The notes beneath the pieces were generated by a model, which was given only the letters and a program-made list of their open reading frames with translations, searched no databases and was not told the origin of the DNA. Both the position numbers and the translations under genes were made by a program. Of a stretch of DNA of 64,000 nucleotides, positions 25,982-34,026 are shown one piece after another. The stretch is taken from the NCBI GenBank assembly GCA_030427805.1, contig JAUICP010000002.1:558001-622000 (forward strand), written 5' to 3'. Source of the DNA: Bdellovibrionia bacterium (GTDB lineage: Bacteria > Bdellovibrionota > Bdellovibrionia > Bdellovibrionales > JAGQZY01). Each line of letters starts with the position of its first letter. The stretch's first letter is position 1.

Positions 25982-27130
25982 ATGACTAAGAATACTAAGA
26001 TCTTATTACTTCTATCACTTTTTACCACGGGACTTCTTGTTGCCTGCGGCGGACCTAAAAGTAACAACGATCGAAGAGAACCTATACTTAGTTTTAGAAC
26101 AACGGCCAACGATGGTAGCTGTGAGCAACCGATGAAGAGCTTCCAGGGACTTCAAGCCCTTTGCATGTATCTGATTGACGAAGATCGCAATGATGGTTGC
26201 GCCCAAAGAGAACGTTACGATTATTTTCGAGCTAACTGTATTATTGATGGCCGTCCTGTCATCGAAGATGTTCCAGAGTTCGTACTCAATCCTAATGCTC
26301 GGCCCGAAGGCGAGCAATGTGATCCTGACACAGACGAGGATTGTGAGGCGCGAACGGTTCAATGTAATCCAGCAACAGACGAGAACTGCGAAGCGACGAC
26401 GAGACAATGTAATCCGGCTACCGATGCTGATTGCCCAAGTCCGGCCGCCGATGTTCGCGACACGCGAAGCTGCGAAGAAGGAAACGAAGCCGCTTGTGCC
26501 GTAGAAACTGGACCCGCCAGAGCAGCTCCCGTCCCAGCAGATCCTGTGGTCGAAGACGAAAGCGTTCGTTTACCTTTCTCCTCTTACAACTCGGTTTTTG
26601 TTCCAGTCTCTGAGGACGACATTATCAGTTTTGATAACACGACCATTAACAACGACATAAAAACCATTGAGCTTCGAGTTCGATATCATTCAGTGGCCCC
26701 TACAGACTTTAATCAACAACTCGACCAGTTTAGAATTGCTGCTTCAACAGATGCCAATGTTTTACTCTCACTAGACTCTCTTGACGGAGCCAACATCAGT
26801 GAGTGCCAATGGGAGGTCTCTGGCAACTTCATTCTCGAGGGAGCCTCGCCAGATAACCCGGCGGAATTAATAATTCGCGGTGAAGATCCATCGGCCACTG
26901 ACTACACGAGCAGCTACGAACACGGGCCTTGTGAAAACCATGCCCTGCAAATTTACAACGAAGTTAAGAATGGCAGTCAACTCATGCTCGTGATCGAAAG
27001 CTTACCTGTATCTGAAATCGATAACTTGGTCCTAGCCCCTTTTACTCTGCAGATTGGTCTTGATTCGTCGAGCCCTGCGGATGTAGAGATCAACGGATCT
27101 GGTGCGCGAGAAGTCGGTGTTGCCGAATAA
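25982..27130 (+). CDS. Cys-repeat acidic lipoprotein
   Basis: 382 residues with a lipobox (LLVACGG, Cys at about 22). Residues 114-160 hold three tandem repeats of about 15 residues, with pattern QCNPATDxNCEA, preceded by a variant QCDPDTDEDCEA. The acidic D-x-D-x-D pattern with paired Cys resembles calcium-binding thrombospondin-type-3 repeats. The second half (about 195-370) is beta-rich with several Cys. Function unknown; surface localisation is likely. RBS: GGAGG 6 bp before the ATG (CGGAGGCATGA). Confidence 0.7.
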   Translation: MTKNTKILLLLSLFTTGLLVACGGPKSNNDRREPILSFRTTANDGSCEQPMKSFQGLQALCMYLIDEDRNDGCAQRERYDYFRANCIIDGRPVIEDVPEFVLNPNARPEGEQCDPDTDEDCEARTVQCNPATDENCEATTRQCNPATDADCPSPAADVRDTRSCEEGNEAACAVETGPARAAPVPADPVVEDESVRLPFSSYNSVFVPVSEDDIISFDNTTINNDIKTIELRVRYHSVAPTDFNQQLDQFRIAASTDANVLLSLDSLDGANISECQWEVSGNFILEGASPDNPAELIIRGEDPSATDYTSSYEHGPCENHALQIYNEVKNGSQLMLVIESLPVSEIDNLVLAPFTLQIGLDSSSPADVEINGSGAREVGVAE

Positions 27131-27183
27131 CCTCAGCTCGTTCAGGTCTAGTTCAGTCATACTATCAAACACATATATATAGA

Positions 27184-27209
27184 TAAGAGCTCCGCTTACT
27201 GAGCTCTTA
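27184..27209. other. Stem-loop after the lipoprotein gene
   Basis: TAAGAGCTC at 27184-27192 pairs perfectly with GAGCTCTTA at 27201-27209 around an 8-nt loop. No T-run follows. It may end the lipoprotein transcript or insulate the flagellin promoter. Confidence 0.45.
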
Positions 27210-27262
27210 CTACCAATTGTCACCGACCATAATCTAGTTTTCTCAAAAAAAGACAGAATAAC

Positions 27263-27289
27263 TAAAGCCTCGTTATGAGACACCGATGA
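27263..27289 (+). promoter_or_regulatory. Sigma-28 (FliA)-like promoter of flagellin 1
   Basis: TAAA at 27263-27266, exactly 15 bp, then ACCGATGA at 27282-27289. The consensus is TAAA-N15-GCCGATAA, so the -35 is perfect and the -10 matches at six of eight positions. It sits about 95 bp before the flagellin ATG. Confidence 0.6.
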
Positions 27290-27339
27290 GCTAGTTGTAA
27301 GTAATGATACCCATATTGAGTAGGTACTACTGCTCACTT

Positions 27340-27377
27340 GATCTCAAGGAAGAGGTTAAGGGATCTCAAGGAAGAGG
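27340..27377 (+). repeat. Tandem 16-bp duplication containing the Shine-Dalgarno of flagellin 1
   Basis: GATCTCAAGGAAGAGG occurs at 27340-27355 and 27362-27377 (22-bp period). Only the second copy, extended by AGG, is at a working distance from the ATG at 27386. The first copy has no start codon after it. It may be a ribosome standby site. Confidence 0.7.
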
Positions 27378-27385
27378 AGGATATT

Positions 27386-28231
27386 ATGGGTCTTCGGATT
27401 AATACAAACACGGCTTCTTTGAATGCACAAAGAAACTTGTTTGGAACTAAGCAAGCGCTTGATAAGAGCCTTGAAAAATTGTCCTCAGGTTATCGAATTA
27501 ATCGAGCCGGAGACGATGCAGCGGGATTAGCGATTTCAGAAAATCTTCGCGCGCAGATTCGAGGTTTAAAACAAGCTAATAGAAACGCACAGGATGGTAT
27601 TTCACTGATTCAAGTGGCCGAAGGTGGTCTCAACGAAGTCAGCTCGATACTTATCCGTCTGAGAGAGCTCGCCGTACAAGCAGCTTCAGATACGATCGGA
27701 CCCGTTGAGAGACAATTCCTTAACGTGGAATACGATCAACTCGTATCAGAGATTGATCGAATTGCCGATGGTACTGAGTTTAACGGTACACCACTCCTGA
27801 GTGGTACGGGATCCATTCTCGATTTCCAAATTGGAACTCGAAATGACCCAAATATCGATAGGCTCTCATTTGATGCATCCAAAGCGGACTCAAATAGTGC
27901 AGCACTCGGTGTGAATCTCACCAGTGTGGCTGATAAAGCCTCTGCACAGAACTCACTGGCTGCCATTGATGAAGCAATCGTCAGTGTCTCGGCCATGCGA
28001 GCGGACTTTGGTGCGATTCAAAACAGACTGCAATCGACCATTGGTAACTTGAACGTCTCACTTGAAAACTTAGCTGCTGCTAACTCTCGAGTTAGAGATG
28101 TTGATATCGCTGAAGAAACGGCGAGTTTTACAAAGAATAATATACTGACGCAAGCAGGGGTATCCGTACTCTCGCAAGCGAATCAGACAGCTAACTCGGC
28201 ACTAACACTCTTGAATCGATCTTTCTCATAG
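27386..28231 (+). CDS. fliC: Flagellin 1
   Basis: 281 residues starting at MGLRINTNTASLNAQ; the start is fixed by GAGGAGG five bases upstream and by the conserved N-terminus. The D0/D1 domain blocks typical of flagellin are at both ends: LDKSLEKLSSGYRINRAGDDAAGLAISENLR is present in pieces as SSGYRINRAGDDAAGLAIS, and the C-terminus ends with NILTQAGVSVLSQANQ and a hydrophobic LLNRSFS. The variable central domain is almost absent, so this is a minimal core flagellin. It is one of two adjacent flagellins. Confidence 0.97.
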   Translation: MGLRINTNTASLNAQRNLFGTKQALDKSLEKLSSGYRINRAGDDAAGLAISENLRAQIRGLKQANRNAQDGISLIQVAEGGLNEVSSILIRLRELAVQAASDTIGPVERQFLNVEYDQLVSEIDRIADGTEFNGTPLLSGTGSILDFQIGTRNDPNIDRLSFDASKADSNSAALGVNLTSVADKASAQNSLAAIDEAIVSVSAMRADFGAIQNRLQSTIGNLNVSLENLAAANSRVRDVDIAEETASFTKNNILTQAGVSVLSQANQTANSALTLLNRSFS

Positions 28232-28251
28232 GGGTAGTTTAACTACTACCC
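28232..28251. other. Stem-loop starting right after the flagellin 1 stop codon
   Basis: GGGTAGT and ACTACCC pair perfectly around TTAACT, one base after the TAG. No T-run follows. Confidence 0.5.
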
Positions 28252-28284
28252 TTCTGGGGAGAAGATTCGGTCTCTAACTCAGCC

Positions 28285-28337
28285 CTTTACTCTGTATGGA
28301 GTAATGTAAGCCTGAACTTTACTCCTACAGAGTAAAG
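28285..28337 (+). ncRNA. Long stem-loop in the flagellin 1-2 spacer
   Basis: CTTTACTCTGTA pairs with TACAGAGTAAAG (12 bp), and after a one-base bulge GGAGTAA pairs with TTACTCC (7 bp). The loop is about 14 nt. This is the strongest of several stem-loops between the two flagellin genes; others are 28403-28420 (GGGGGTCC/GGACTCCC), 28557-28573 (CTCAC/GTGAG) and 28689-28703 (GGTCC/GGACC). The 529-bp spacer has no other gene and may be a long structured 5' leader of flagellin 2 or a separate RNA. Confidence 0.5.
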
Positions 28338-28626
28338 CCTCTTCAGACGGCGGGTTCTTAGACCATGATCGCAAGTGTGAGCCCAACTGTTTCCTGCAAT
28401 TCGGGGGTCCTCGGACTCCCATTTTGAAAGAAACAAAAAGCAAAGCCGGGTTAGCTAATGATTTAAGGGAAAAGGCTCAATGAAAAAAAGAGCCAAGTGG
28501 ATCAGTGAATCCTCCCTTGAAGTGAAAAAAGAAAAGGCTTGAAAGCCGCTAAGGAACTCACTCTTAAGGTGAGCTATATGCATTTGTGCAAGGGACTTCT
28601 CCCGAATTCTTTTAAAATCTGGACTC

Positions 28627-28652
28627 TAAAACAAAAGACAAACAACCGAATA
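28627..28652 (+). promoter_or_regulatory. Sigma-28-like promoter of flagellin 2
   Basis: TAAA at 28627-28630, 14 bp spacer, then ACCGAATA at 28645-28652. It matches the sigma-28 consensus less well (five of eight in the -10) than the flagellin 1 promoter. It lies about 108 bp before the gene, downstream of most of the stem-loops, which suggests those belong to the first transcript. Confidence 0.4.
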
Positions 28653-28727
28653 GACAATTAGGAGTAGTTTACTCTGTTAACCAAGGATGGTCCATGAAGG
28701 ACCTAAGCCAATAAGGATGGCACTAGT

Positions 28728-28757
28728 CAAGGAGGATTAGCTATGCAAGGAGGATAG
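28728..28757 (+). promoter_or_regulatory. Duplicated Shine-Dalgarno and four-codon upstream ORF of flagellin 2
   Basis: CAAGGAGGAT is present at 28728-28737 and at 28746-28755 (18-bp period). The first copy is correctly placed for an ATG at 28743 that opens the ORF M-Q-G-G-stop (28743-28757). Its codons cover the second SD, and its stop is only three bases before the flagellin ATG at 28761, in the same frame. Translation of the short ORF would compete with or feed initiation at the flagellin start. Confidence 0.6.
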
Positions 28758-28760
28758 AAC

Positions 28761-29594
28761 ATGGGACTTAGAATTGCCACGAACGTGCCTTCGTTGAATG
28801 CCCAAAAGAATTTGATCGGTGTAAACAGAAGCCTCGATCAGTCACTCGCACGACTCAGCTCAGGTTTTCGAATTAACCAAGCTGCTGACGATGCTGCAGG
28901 ATTGGCGATGAGTGAAAACTTACGAGGTCAAATCCGCGGGCTTAAACAGGCCAACCGAAATGCCAACGATGGTATTTCTCTGGTACAGGTAGCAGAAGGT
29001 GGGTTGAACGAAGTAGCTAATATGTTGATTCGCTTAAGAGAACTAGCGGTACAAGCTTCTTCAGATACCATCGGCGATACCGAAAGAAAGTTTTTGGATG
29101 TTGAATACCAACAGCTTAAGTCAGAAATGCAAAGGATTGCGGAAGTTACAAAGTTTAATGATCGCGATCTACTGAACGGAACTGGTGGTCTCTTTGATGT
29201 ACAAATCGGTATCCATAACGACCCTTTTAAAGATCGAATTTCATTTAATGCCAGTGCAGCAAATGCTTCGATCGATGCCCTAGGTGTTGTTGCCGAATCT
29301 GTTGCTACTAAAGAGCAGGCGCAAACAAGTATTGATGTGGTTGATGAAGCGATGTTGAGCGTGAATGCGATGAGAGCCAATTTTGGTGCTCTTCAAAACA
29401 GACTTCAGTCGACAGTTAATAACTTGAACATTGCCCACGAGAACTACTCAGCTGCGAATAGCCGAATTAGAGATACGGACATCGCAGAAGAGACTGCTGA
29501 ACTCACAAGAAATAATATCTTGATGCAGTCAGGGATCTCAGTACTCGGTCAGGCAAACCAGATGCAATCAATGGCTCTTAAGCTTTTGAGCTAG
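28761..29594 (+). CDS. fliC: Flagellin 2
   Basis: 277 residues, MGLRIATNVPSLNAQKNL at the start and QSGISVLGQANQMQSMALKLLS at the end (in pieces). It is the same minimal type as flagellin 1, with near-identical D0/D1 blocks (SSGFRINQAADDAAGLAMSE) and a divergent middle. The tandem pair presumably arose by duplication. The start is set by the AAGGAGG site five bases upstream. It is followed after 62 bp by a 30-codon membrane peptide gene. Confidence 0.97.
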   Translation: MGLRIATNVPSLNAQKNLIGVNRSLDQSLARLSSGFRINQAADDAAGLAMSENLRGQIRGLKQANRNANDGISLVQVAEGGLNEVANMLIRLRELAVQASSDTIGDTERKFLDVEYQQLKSEMQRIAEVTKFNDRDLLNGTGGLFDVQIGIHNDPFKDRISFNASAANASIDALGVVAESVATKEQAQTSIDVVDEAMLSVNAMRANFGALQNRLQSTVNNLNIAHENYSAANSRIRDTDIAEETAELTRNNILMQSGISVLGQANQMQSMALKLLS

Positions 29595-29656
29595 GAACCA
29601 ATTTCAGGGGCTTAGGGTTTTAGGACCCTAAGCCTATGGCGAAAAAGGAGACCATT

Positions 29657-29749
29657 ATGGCTGTGGTATTAAACGAATGGAAAAACTCATTGGCAGCAAT
29701 CTTACTGATCTCAGTAAGCATCGCCGCCCTATATTCAAACCTCATCTAA
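29657..29749 (+). CDS. 30-residue single-TM peptide
   Basis: ATG at 29657 follows AAAAAGGAG at a normal distance. The product, MAVVLNEWKNSLAAILL followed by ISVSIAALYSNLI, has one hydrophobic segment of about 17 residues. It lies downstream of flagellin 2 and ahead of a strong terminator, so it is probably the last gene of that transcript. No known family; the good RBS and membrane segment support it being real. Confidence 0.55.
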   Translation: MAVVLNEWKNSLAAILLISVSIAALYSNLI

Positions 29750-29753
29750 AAGC

Positions 29754-29869
29754 CCAAAAGGTAGAAGCTTCCTTTTGGTAACTATAATGCGTTAAGGGCC
29801 CCAATGGGCCCTTAATTTTTTTAAAAAAATGATGCGATCGCGCTACCGAAAGGAAGCTTCTACCATTGG
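29754..29869. repeat. Long inverted repeat enclosing a terminator
   Basis: The left arm 29760-29780 and the right arm 29844-29864 are inverted copies matching at 20 of 21 positions. Both carry the GGTAGAAGCTTCC core. The left arm also folds alone (CCAAAAGG at 29754-29761 with CCTTTTGG). The arms flank the terminator at 29791-29822 and lie where the flagellin and pckA genes converge. Confidence 0.75.
29791..29822 (+). terminator. Rho-independent terminator after flagellin 2 operon
   Basis: TTAAGGGCCC at 29792-29801 pairs perfectly with GGGCCCTTAA at 29806-29815 around CAAT, then seven T. It may work in both directions because A residues follow the T-run. Confidence 0.9.
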
Positions 29870-29872
29870 TGC

Positions 29873-31567
29873 CTATAGGGGGGCGTTGAGGGGTTTGTCC
29901 GATTGGTTTTTCTGCCACGCCTGTGAAGAAAGACCCGGGCCATAGGCCATGAGACGCTTACCGGACTCGACATCGGTGAACTTTTCAAAGTTCTCGACAA
30001 ACATGCCGGCTAACTTCTCTAGGGTTTTATCGTACTCCTCTTTGTTTTCCCACGTATTTCTAGGATTCAGAACTTTAGCATCAACACCGGGAAGAGTTTT
30101 TGGAATTTCAAAGTTAAACAGTGGAAACTTAGCCCAAGTCGTTTGTTCGATGGATCCATCAAGAATTGCATCAATGATCAAACGAGTATCTCGAATACTC
30201 ATGCGATGGCCTTTACCGTAGGCTCCGGCAGTCCACCCCGTATTCACGAGGTAAGCATTTGAACCGTGCTTACGCATTTTCTTCGCTAGGATTTCACCGT
30301 ACTTAGTAGGGTGAACCGTTAGGAATGGGCCACCAAAACAGGGTGAAAATACAGCCGTTGGTTCTTTAACACCAATTTCTGTTCCAGCTACCTTAGCCGT
30401 GTAACCAGACAAGTACTGATACTCCGCTTGCTCAGGAGTCAGTCGAGAAACTGGCGGCAACACACCGAAAGCATCGCAAGTCAAAAATACGATGTTCTTT
30501 GGATGACCACCTGCTGATACGGGCTGAACAATATTATCAATGTGGTGAATCGGATAGGAAACGCGGGTGTTTTCCGTTTTAGATCCATCGGTAAAATCAA
30601 CATTACCATTTTCGTCAAATACTACGTTCTCTAACAAAGCGTCTCTACGAATCGCATTGTAAATATCGGGCTCATTTTCTTTTGAAAGATTGATACATTT
30701 TGCGTAACAACCGCCTTCAAAATTAAAAATCCCTTCATCATCCCAGCCGTGCTCATCATCACCGATCAGCTTTCTTTTAGGATCGGCCGACAAAGTTGTC
30801 TTTCCGGTACCTGAAAGACCAAAGAACAATGCTGTATCTCCAGACTCACCTTGGTTTGCCGAACAATGAAAAGAGCCGACACCTTTCAAAGGCAAGAAGT
30901 AATTCATAATCGAAAAAATGCCCTTTTTGATTTCGCCACCATACCATGTTCCGCCAATGAGCGTGAGGCGTTCTGAAACGTGGGCTGCGACATAAACTTC
31001 ACTGCGGATCCCAAGGTCTTCAAAATCTTTAGCTGATGTTTTACAAGAATCCAAAATAGTCCAATCCGGAGTGAAATCTTTGAGTTCTTCTTCGGTCGGA
31101 CGAATAAACATATTTTTTGCGAAATGAGCTTTCCAAGCGATTTCAGTTATCAATCGTACTTTGATCCGCGAATTGGGGTTCGCTCCACAAAAAGCATCAA
31201 CAACATAAAGGTCTTTACCATTAAGCTGCTCAAGAGTTGTGGTTTTAAGACGTTCCCAGGTTTTTTGATCAAGAGGCGTATTATCTGAACCTGTTCCTTC
31301 CCACCAAATATTTTCCTTACTATCCTCGTCAACAACGATGTACTTGTCTCGAGGTGAGCGTCCTGTGAATCGACCCGTGTCTACAGTGACTGCATCAAAC
31401 TCTGTCAGACGACCTTTAGCCCACTCGCCTTCAGGGTTGTTCGTCTCGTGCGAAAAAAGAGTTTCATAGGATGGGTTTCTAATGATCGAATTTGCAGTTT
31501 CAATTCCCGACTGATTCAGTCCAAGGGCTTTAATGACTTCAGAGGGTTCCAGCAAAGTAGAAGACAC
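29873..31567 (-). CDS. pckA: Phosphoenolpyruvate carboxykinase (ATP)
   Basis: 564 residues (E. coli 540). The start is GTG at 31567 with AAGGAG at a good distance. Motifs: [24 protein letters not shown], the P-loop [29 protein letters not shown], and [17 protein letters not shown]. It converts oxaloacetate to PEP using ATP and is the gluconeogenic entry step, suited to a cell growing on amino acids. It stands alone. Confidence 0.98.
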   Translation of the reverse strand: MSSTLLEPSEVIKALGLNQSGIETANSIIRNPSYETLFSHETNNPEGEWAKGRLTEFDAVTVDTGRFTGRSPRDKYIVVDEDSKENIWWEGTGSDNTPLDQKTWERLKTTTLEQLNGKDLYVVDAFCGANPNSRIKVRLITEIAWKAHFAKNMFIRPTEEELKDFTPDWTILDSCKTSAKDFEDLGIRSEVYVAAHVSERLTLIGGTWYGGEIKKGIFSIMNYFLPLKGVGSFHCSANQGESGDTALFFGLSGTGKTTLSADPKRKLIGDDEHGWDDEGIFNFEGGCYAKCINLSKENEPDIYNAIRRDALLENVVFDENGNVDFTDGSKTENTRVSYPIHHIDNIVQPVSAGGHPKNIVFLTCDAFGVLPPVSRLTPEQAEYQYLSGYTAKVAGTEIGVKEPTAVFSPCFGGPFLTVHPTKYGEILAKKMRKHGSNAYLVNTGWTAGAYGKGHRMSIRDTRLIIDAILDGSIEQTTWAKFPLFNFEIPKTLPGVDAKVLNPRNTWENKEEYDKTLEKLAGMFVENFEKFTDVESGKRLMAYGPGLSSQAWQKNQSDKPLNAPL

Positions 31568-31897
31568 AATGACTCCTTAAAGTAAGGGTTTAGAGAACGC
31601 TTTTATTTGCCCTTGGGTTTAACAGAGATTTTTCTATTTGGCCAAAATTAGTAGTGGAAAATGATCCCCAACCCTGGTGCTCATGCCCTGCGGCATCCAA
31701 CCGACATCGGAACCTCAGAATGAGCTCTATGCTCCTGAAATCCCACAGATTTTTAGGTACAAAACCATCAAACTGTAAAGAATCTCAACAAAGCTGCCAT
31801 TTTGCCCGAAAAACCGGGAGAACTGGCCCTCAAATGCCATTAATTTTGATTTGAGCGGGAATACATCTCGCATTCTTAAGGCGTATAGGAGCAAGCA

Positions 31898-32041
31898 ATG
31901 AATTCACGCGAAATTATATACTTAATGCTTGGGATCTTTATCCTTCTGACCATGACCCTTTCCATGGTCTCCTACGGCCCTATCGATTCAGAGCCGTCGA
32001 ACCTTACAATCGACGCCTACCAAATTAATTTTTCAAAATAA
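31898..32041 (+). CDS. 47-residue single-TM small protein
   Basis: ATG at 31898 preceded by ATAGGAG at seven bases. The peptide has a hydrophobic segment (IIYLMLGIFILLTMTLSMV) and a polar acidic C-terminus with several Ser/Asn. It ends at TAA 32039-32041. It is isolated, with 330 bp of otherwise featureless sequence upstream (31568-31897) and 139 bp downstream before the FecR-domain gene. Likely a small membrane protein; function unknown. Confidence 0.5.
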   Translation: MNSREIIYLMLGIFILLTMTLSMVSYGPIDSEPSNLTIDAYQINFSK

Positions 32042-32180
32042 GCACCCACAATCTCGAATCACCATTGGATACAAAAGTAACTTCCTAGCCCAGCCCCCTA
32101 TTCTGGAACTTTTAAAGACATTACTTGATTCCTCATAGGGAGTTTTTAAACTATCACTGCGCAACACAGTGAGGTTTTCA

Positions 32181-33953
32181 ATGAGATATTCGTTTCTTCT
32201 ACTATTTGCATTTTTACTTCTTTCAAACACCTCCCATGCATTTCGAGCTAAGCCCTGGCAAATTCTTAGAACCAGCGGAGATGTGAGCGTTCAAAGAGGT
32301 GAAGAAATTCTAAAGGTCAGTCGAACCCCATTTCAATTGGAGTCGGGCGACATCGTTATCACCGAATCAAGGTCAAAGGCCCGCATTCGTAGAGAGAACA
32401 GTAGCTTTTACATCGGTCCCAAAAGCCAAACTCGAATCGAATTCAACAAGTCGGAGAACCCTAAAACAAAATCAGAACGTGGGATCATAGACGTTATTTA
32501 CGGAAAACTTCGCGCCGAAGTTAAAAAAGATACTGCCTCTAAATATAAAATTAAAGCGAAAGCTGCCGTCGCCGGAGTTCGCGGCACAGAGCTTTTTGTC
32601 CACGTCATAGGTGGCGAAGTCCAACTTTGTACCATTGAAGGCCTTGTCGAAGTCGAACTCGAGGATGGAAGCAAAAAAGAAGTCCCCGGAGGAATGGGAG
32701 TCACCCTCAAAAATGGTCAACCTCTTATTTACAGAGAGACGCCTATGGCATCCCTTGCGGCCTGGCTTCGCGAAACGAGCTTTGAAGAAGAACCTCAAAT
32801 GATGATGGCCACGAAGTATGCCCCTCGCTCTAACTGGATGACACTGTCTGATGATTTTAGACTCTACCATCGATTCGGATACAGAGCTCAATTTCGAGAC
32901 CAAACGGTCAAGGCCATCACCGATACCGAATATGTAAAAAACAATATTTATGAGGGATCATTCTTTTACGGCCTCAAACAGGGAATTGATTATGGTGTTC
33001 AAATCGAAGCTTCCCTTAACTCAATCGCTCAAGCCGAAAGACAAACTATCGATGGTTTCGCTGGATTTAATGAAACAAGCTACAGCCGCATCGCCCTGAG
33101 AGAAGCTCTCGCCTATTACGTGGATGGTCCATTTGAATTGAAACTCGGAATTCAATCTAATCACGTTGATTCAAAAGTGATTTTACCGAGACAGTTTTAT
33201 TTTCCGGAAGAAGATAGACACCTGGGTTTAGAAATTTCTTATGACATCGATTCAATGAATCGCTTGCGCTTTTTTATCAGTGAAGGTCTCGAAGACACCA
33301 ATGCCTTCGATCACCTCACACAAACCAGTGTCTATGGTGTTAATTATACTGGACCCGAAAAATATGGTTCATTAACCCTAGTATTTACCAGTGAAAAAAA
33401 TGAAAACCTACAGGGTATGAGCGCTCTCGCCTACAGAAACTTGATCTCGTATAGCGATTTAGCCTTTGAAGGAGAGTGGGTTTATCAAATCCTTGATCAA
33501 AACACTCCGACAAACAAGGAATCCAGCCATGAAACTTTCTTAGATCTCAATTTATCCTATGCTTTTCACCTGGGTATTCTTGGGCGCATTGACCTCGGCT
33601 TTACCCATGCCTCTGAAAATTTCAAGGGACTTTTTGAAGACCAATACCGCGCCGGAATTAGCGGCACCTATTCGCGATTTAGTAACTTGAATATTACGAG
33701 TATGGGTCTTTCTCTATCTCCACTTCTCAATCATTTTGCAGAAATTAGCTACTACATGATTAATGACGTGACCGATAGTGGATCCATAATTCGTACAGAT
33801 GCCACGACCAATAAAGTAGGTAGTGAACTCAATATTAGTTACATATACAAATACAGTAACTTCGTTGAGGCTAGTCTCCATGGCTTTTGGTTTAAAGGTG
33901 ACAACCTCTTCGAAAAGAATGACGGCTTCTTGATTCGACTTGAATTTAAATAG
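32181..33953 (+). CDS. FecR-domain protein fused to a beta-barrel-like C-terminus
   Basis: The start is the ATG at 32181 (590 aa) because GTGAGG lies six bases upstream; the GTG at 32169 is less likely. After the signal peptide (RYSFLLLFAFLLLSNTSHAF), a FecR-type domain (about 25-165) shows the pattern LESGDIVITESRSKARIR, a GPKSQTRIEF segment, and AAVAGVRGTELFV. The remaining 400 residues (190-590) have alternating beta strands, aromatic girdles and a final LEFK, like an outer-membrane barrel. No ECF sigma factor or anti-sigma gene is near, so a FecR signalling role is unlikely here; a structural peptidoglycan-to-outer-membrane role is a guess. Confidence 0.75.
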   Translation: MRYSFLLLFAFLLLSNTSHAFRAKPWQILRTSGDVSVQRGEEILKVSRTPFQLESGDIVITESRSKARIRRENSSFYIGPKSQTRIEFNKSENPKTKSERGIIDVIYGKLRAEVKKDTASKYKIKAKAAVAGVRGTELFVHVIGGEVQLCTIEGLVEVELEDGSKKEVPGGMGVTLKNGQPLIYRETPMASLAAWLRETSFEEEPQMMMATKYAPRSNWMTLSDDFRLYHRFGYRAQFRDQTVKAITDTEYVKNNIYEGSFFYGLKQGIDYGVQIEASLNSIAQAERQTIDGFAGFNETSYSRIALREALAYYVDGPFELKLGIQSNHVDSKVILPRQFYFPEEDRHLGLEISYDIDSMNRLRFFISEGLEDTNAFDHLTQTSVYGVNYTGPEKYGSLTLVFTSEKNENLQGMSALAYRNLISYSDLAFEGEWVYQILDQNTPTNKESSHETFLDLNLSYAFHLGILGRIDLGFTHASENFKGLFEDQYRAGISGTYSRFSNLNITSMGLSLSPLLNHFAEISYYMINDVTDSGSIIRTDATTNKVGSELNISYIYKYSNFVEASLHGFWFKGDNLFEKNDGFLIRLEFK

Positions 33954-34026
33954 ATTAAACTGACCCAATTTAATGTGGAAACCTGGTTTCAGATGCCTGG
34001 CGCATTAGGTGCAGTATCTCTAAACT

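Noticed and set aside
26015-26407. 130-codon antisense frame to the Cys-repeat lipoprotein
   Set aside because: Open because of repeat-driven codon bias; no start signal.
28439-28456. GEMM (cyclic-di-GMP) riboswitch lookalike, sequence AAGCAAAGCCGGGTTAGC
   Set aside because: Resembles one GEMM segment only; the conserved upstream and downstream blocks and the P1 helix are not found.
28928-29380. 150-codon antisense frame to flagellin 2
   Set aside because: Shadow of the conserved flagellin codons; no RBS or homology.
32472-32903. 143-codon antisense frame to the FecR-domain gene
   Set aside because: No RBS, no family match, overlaps a well-supported coding region.
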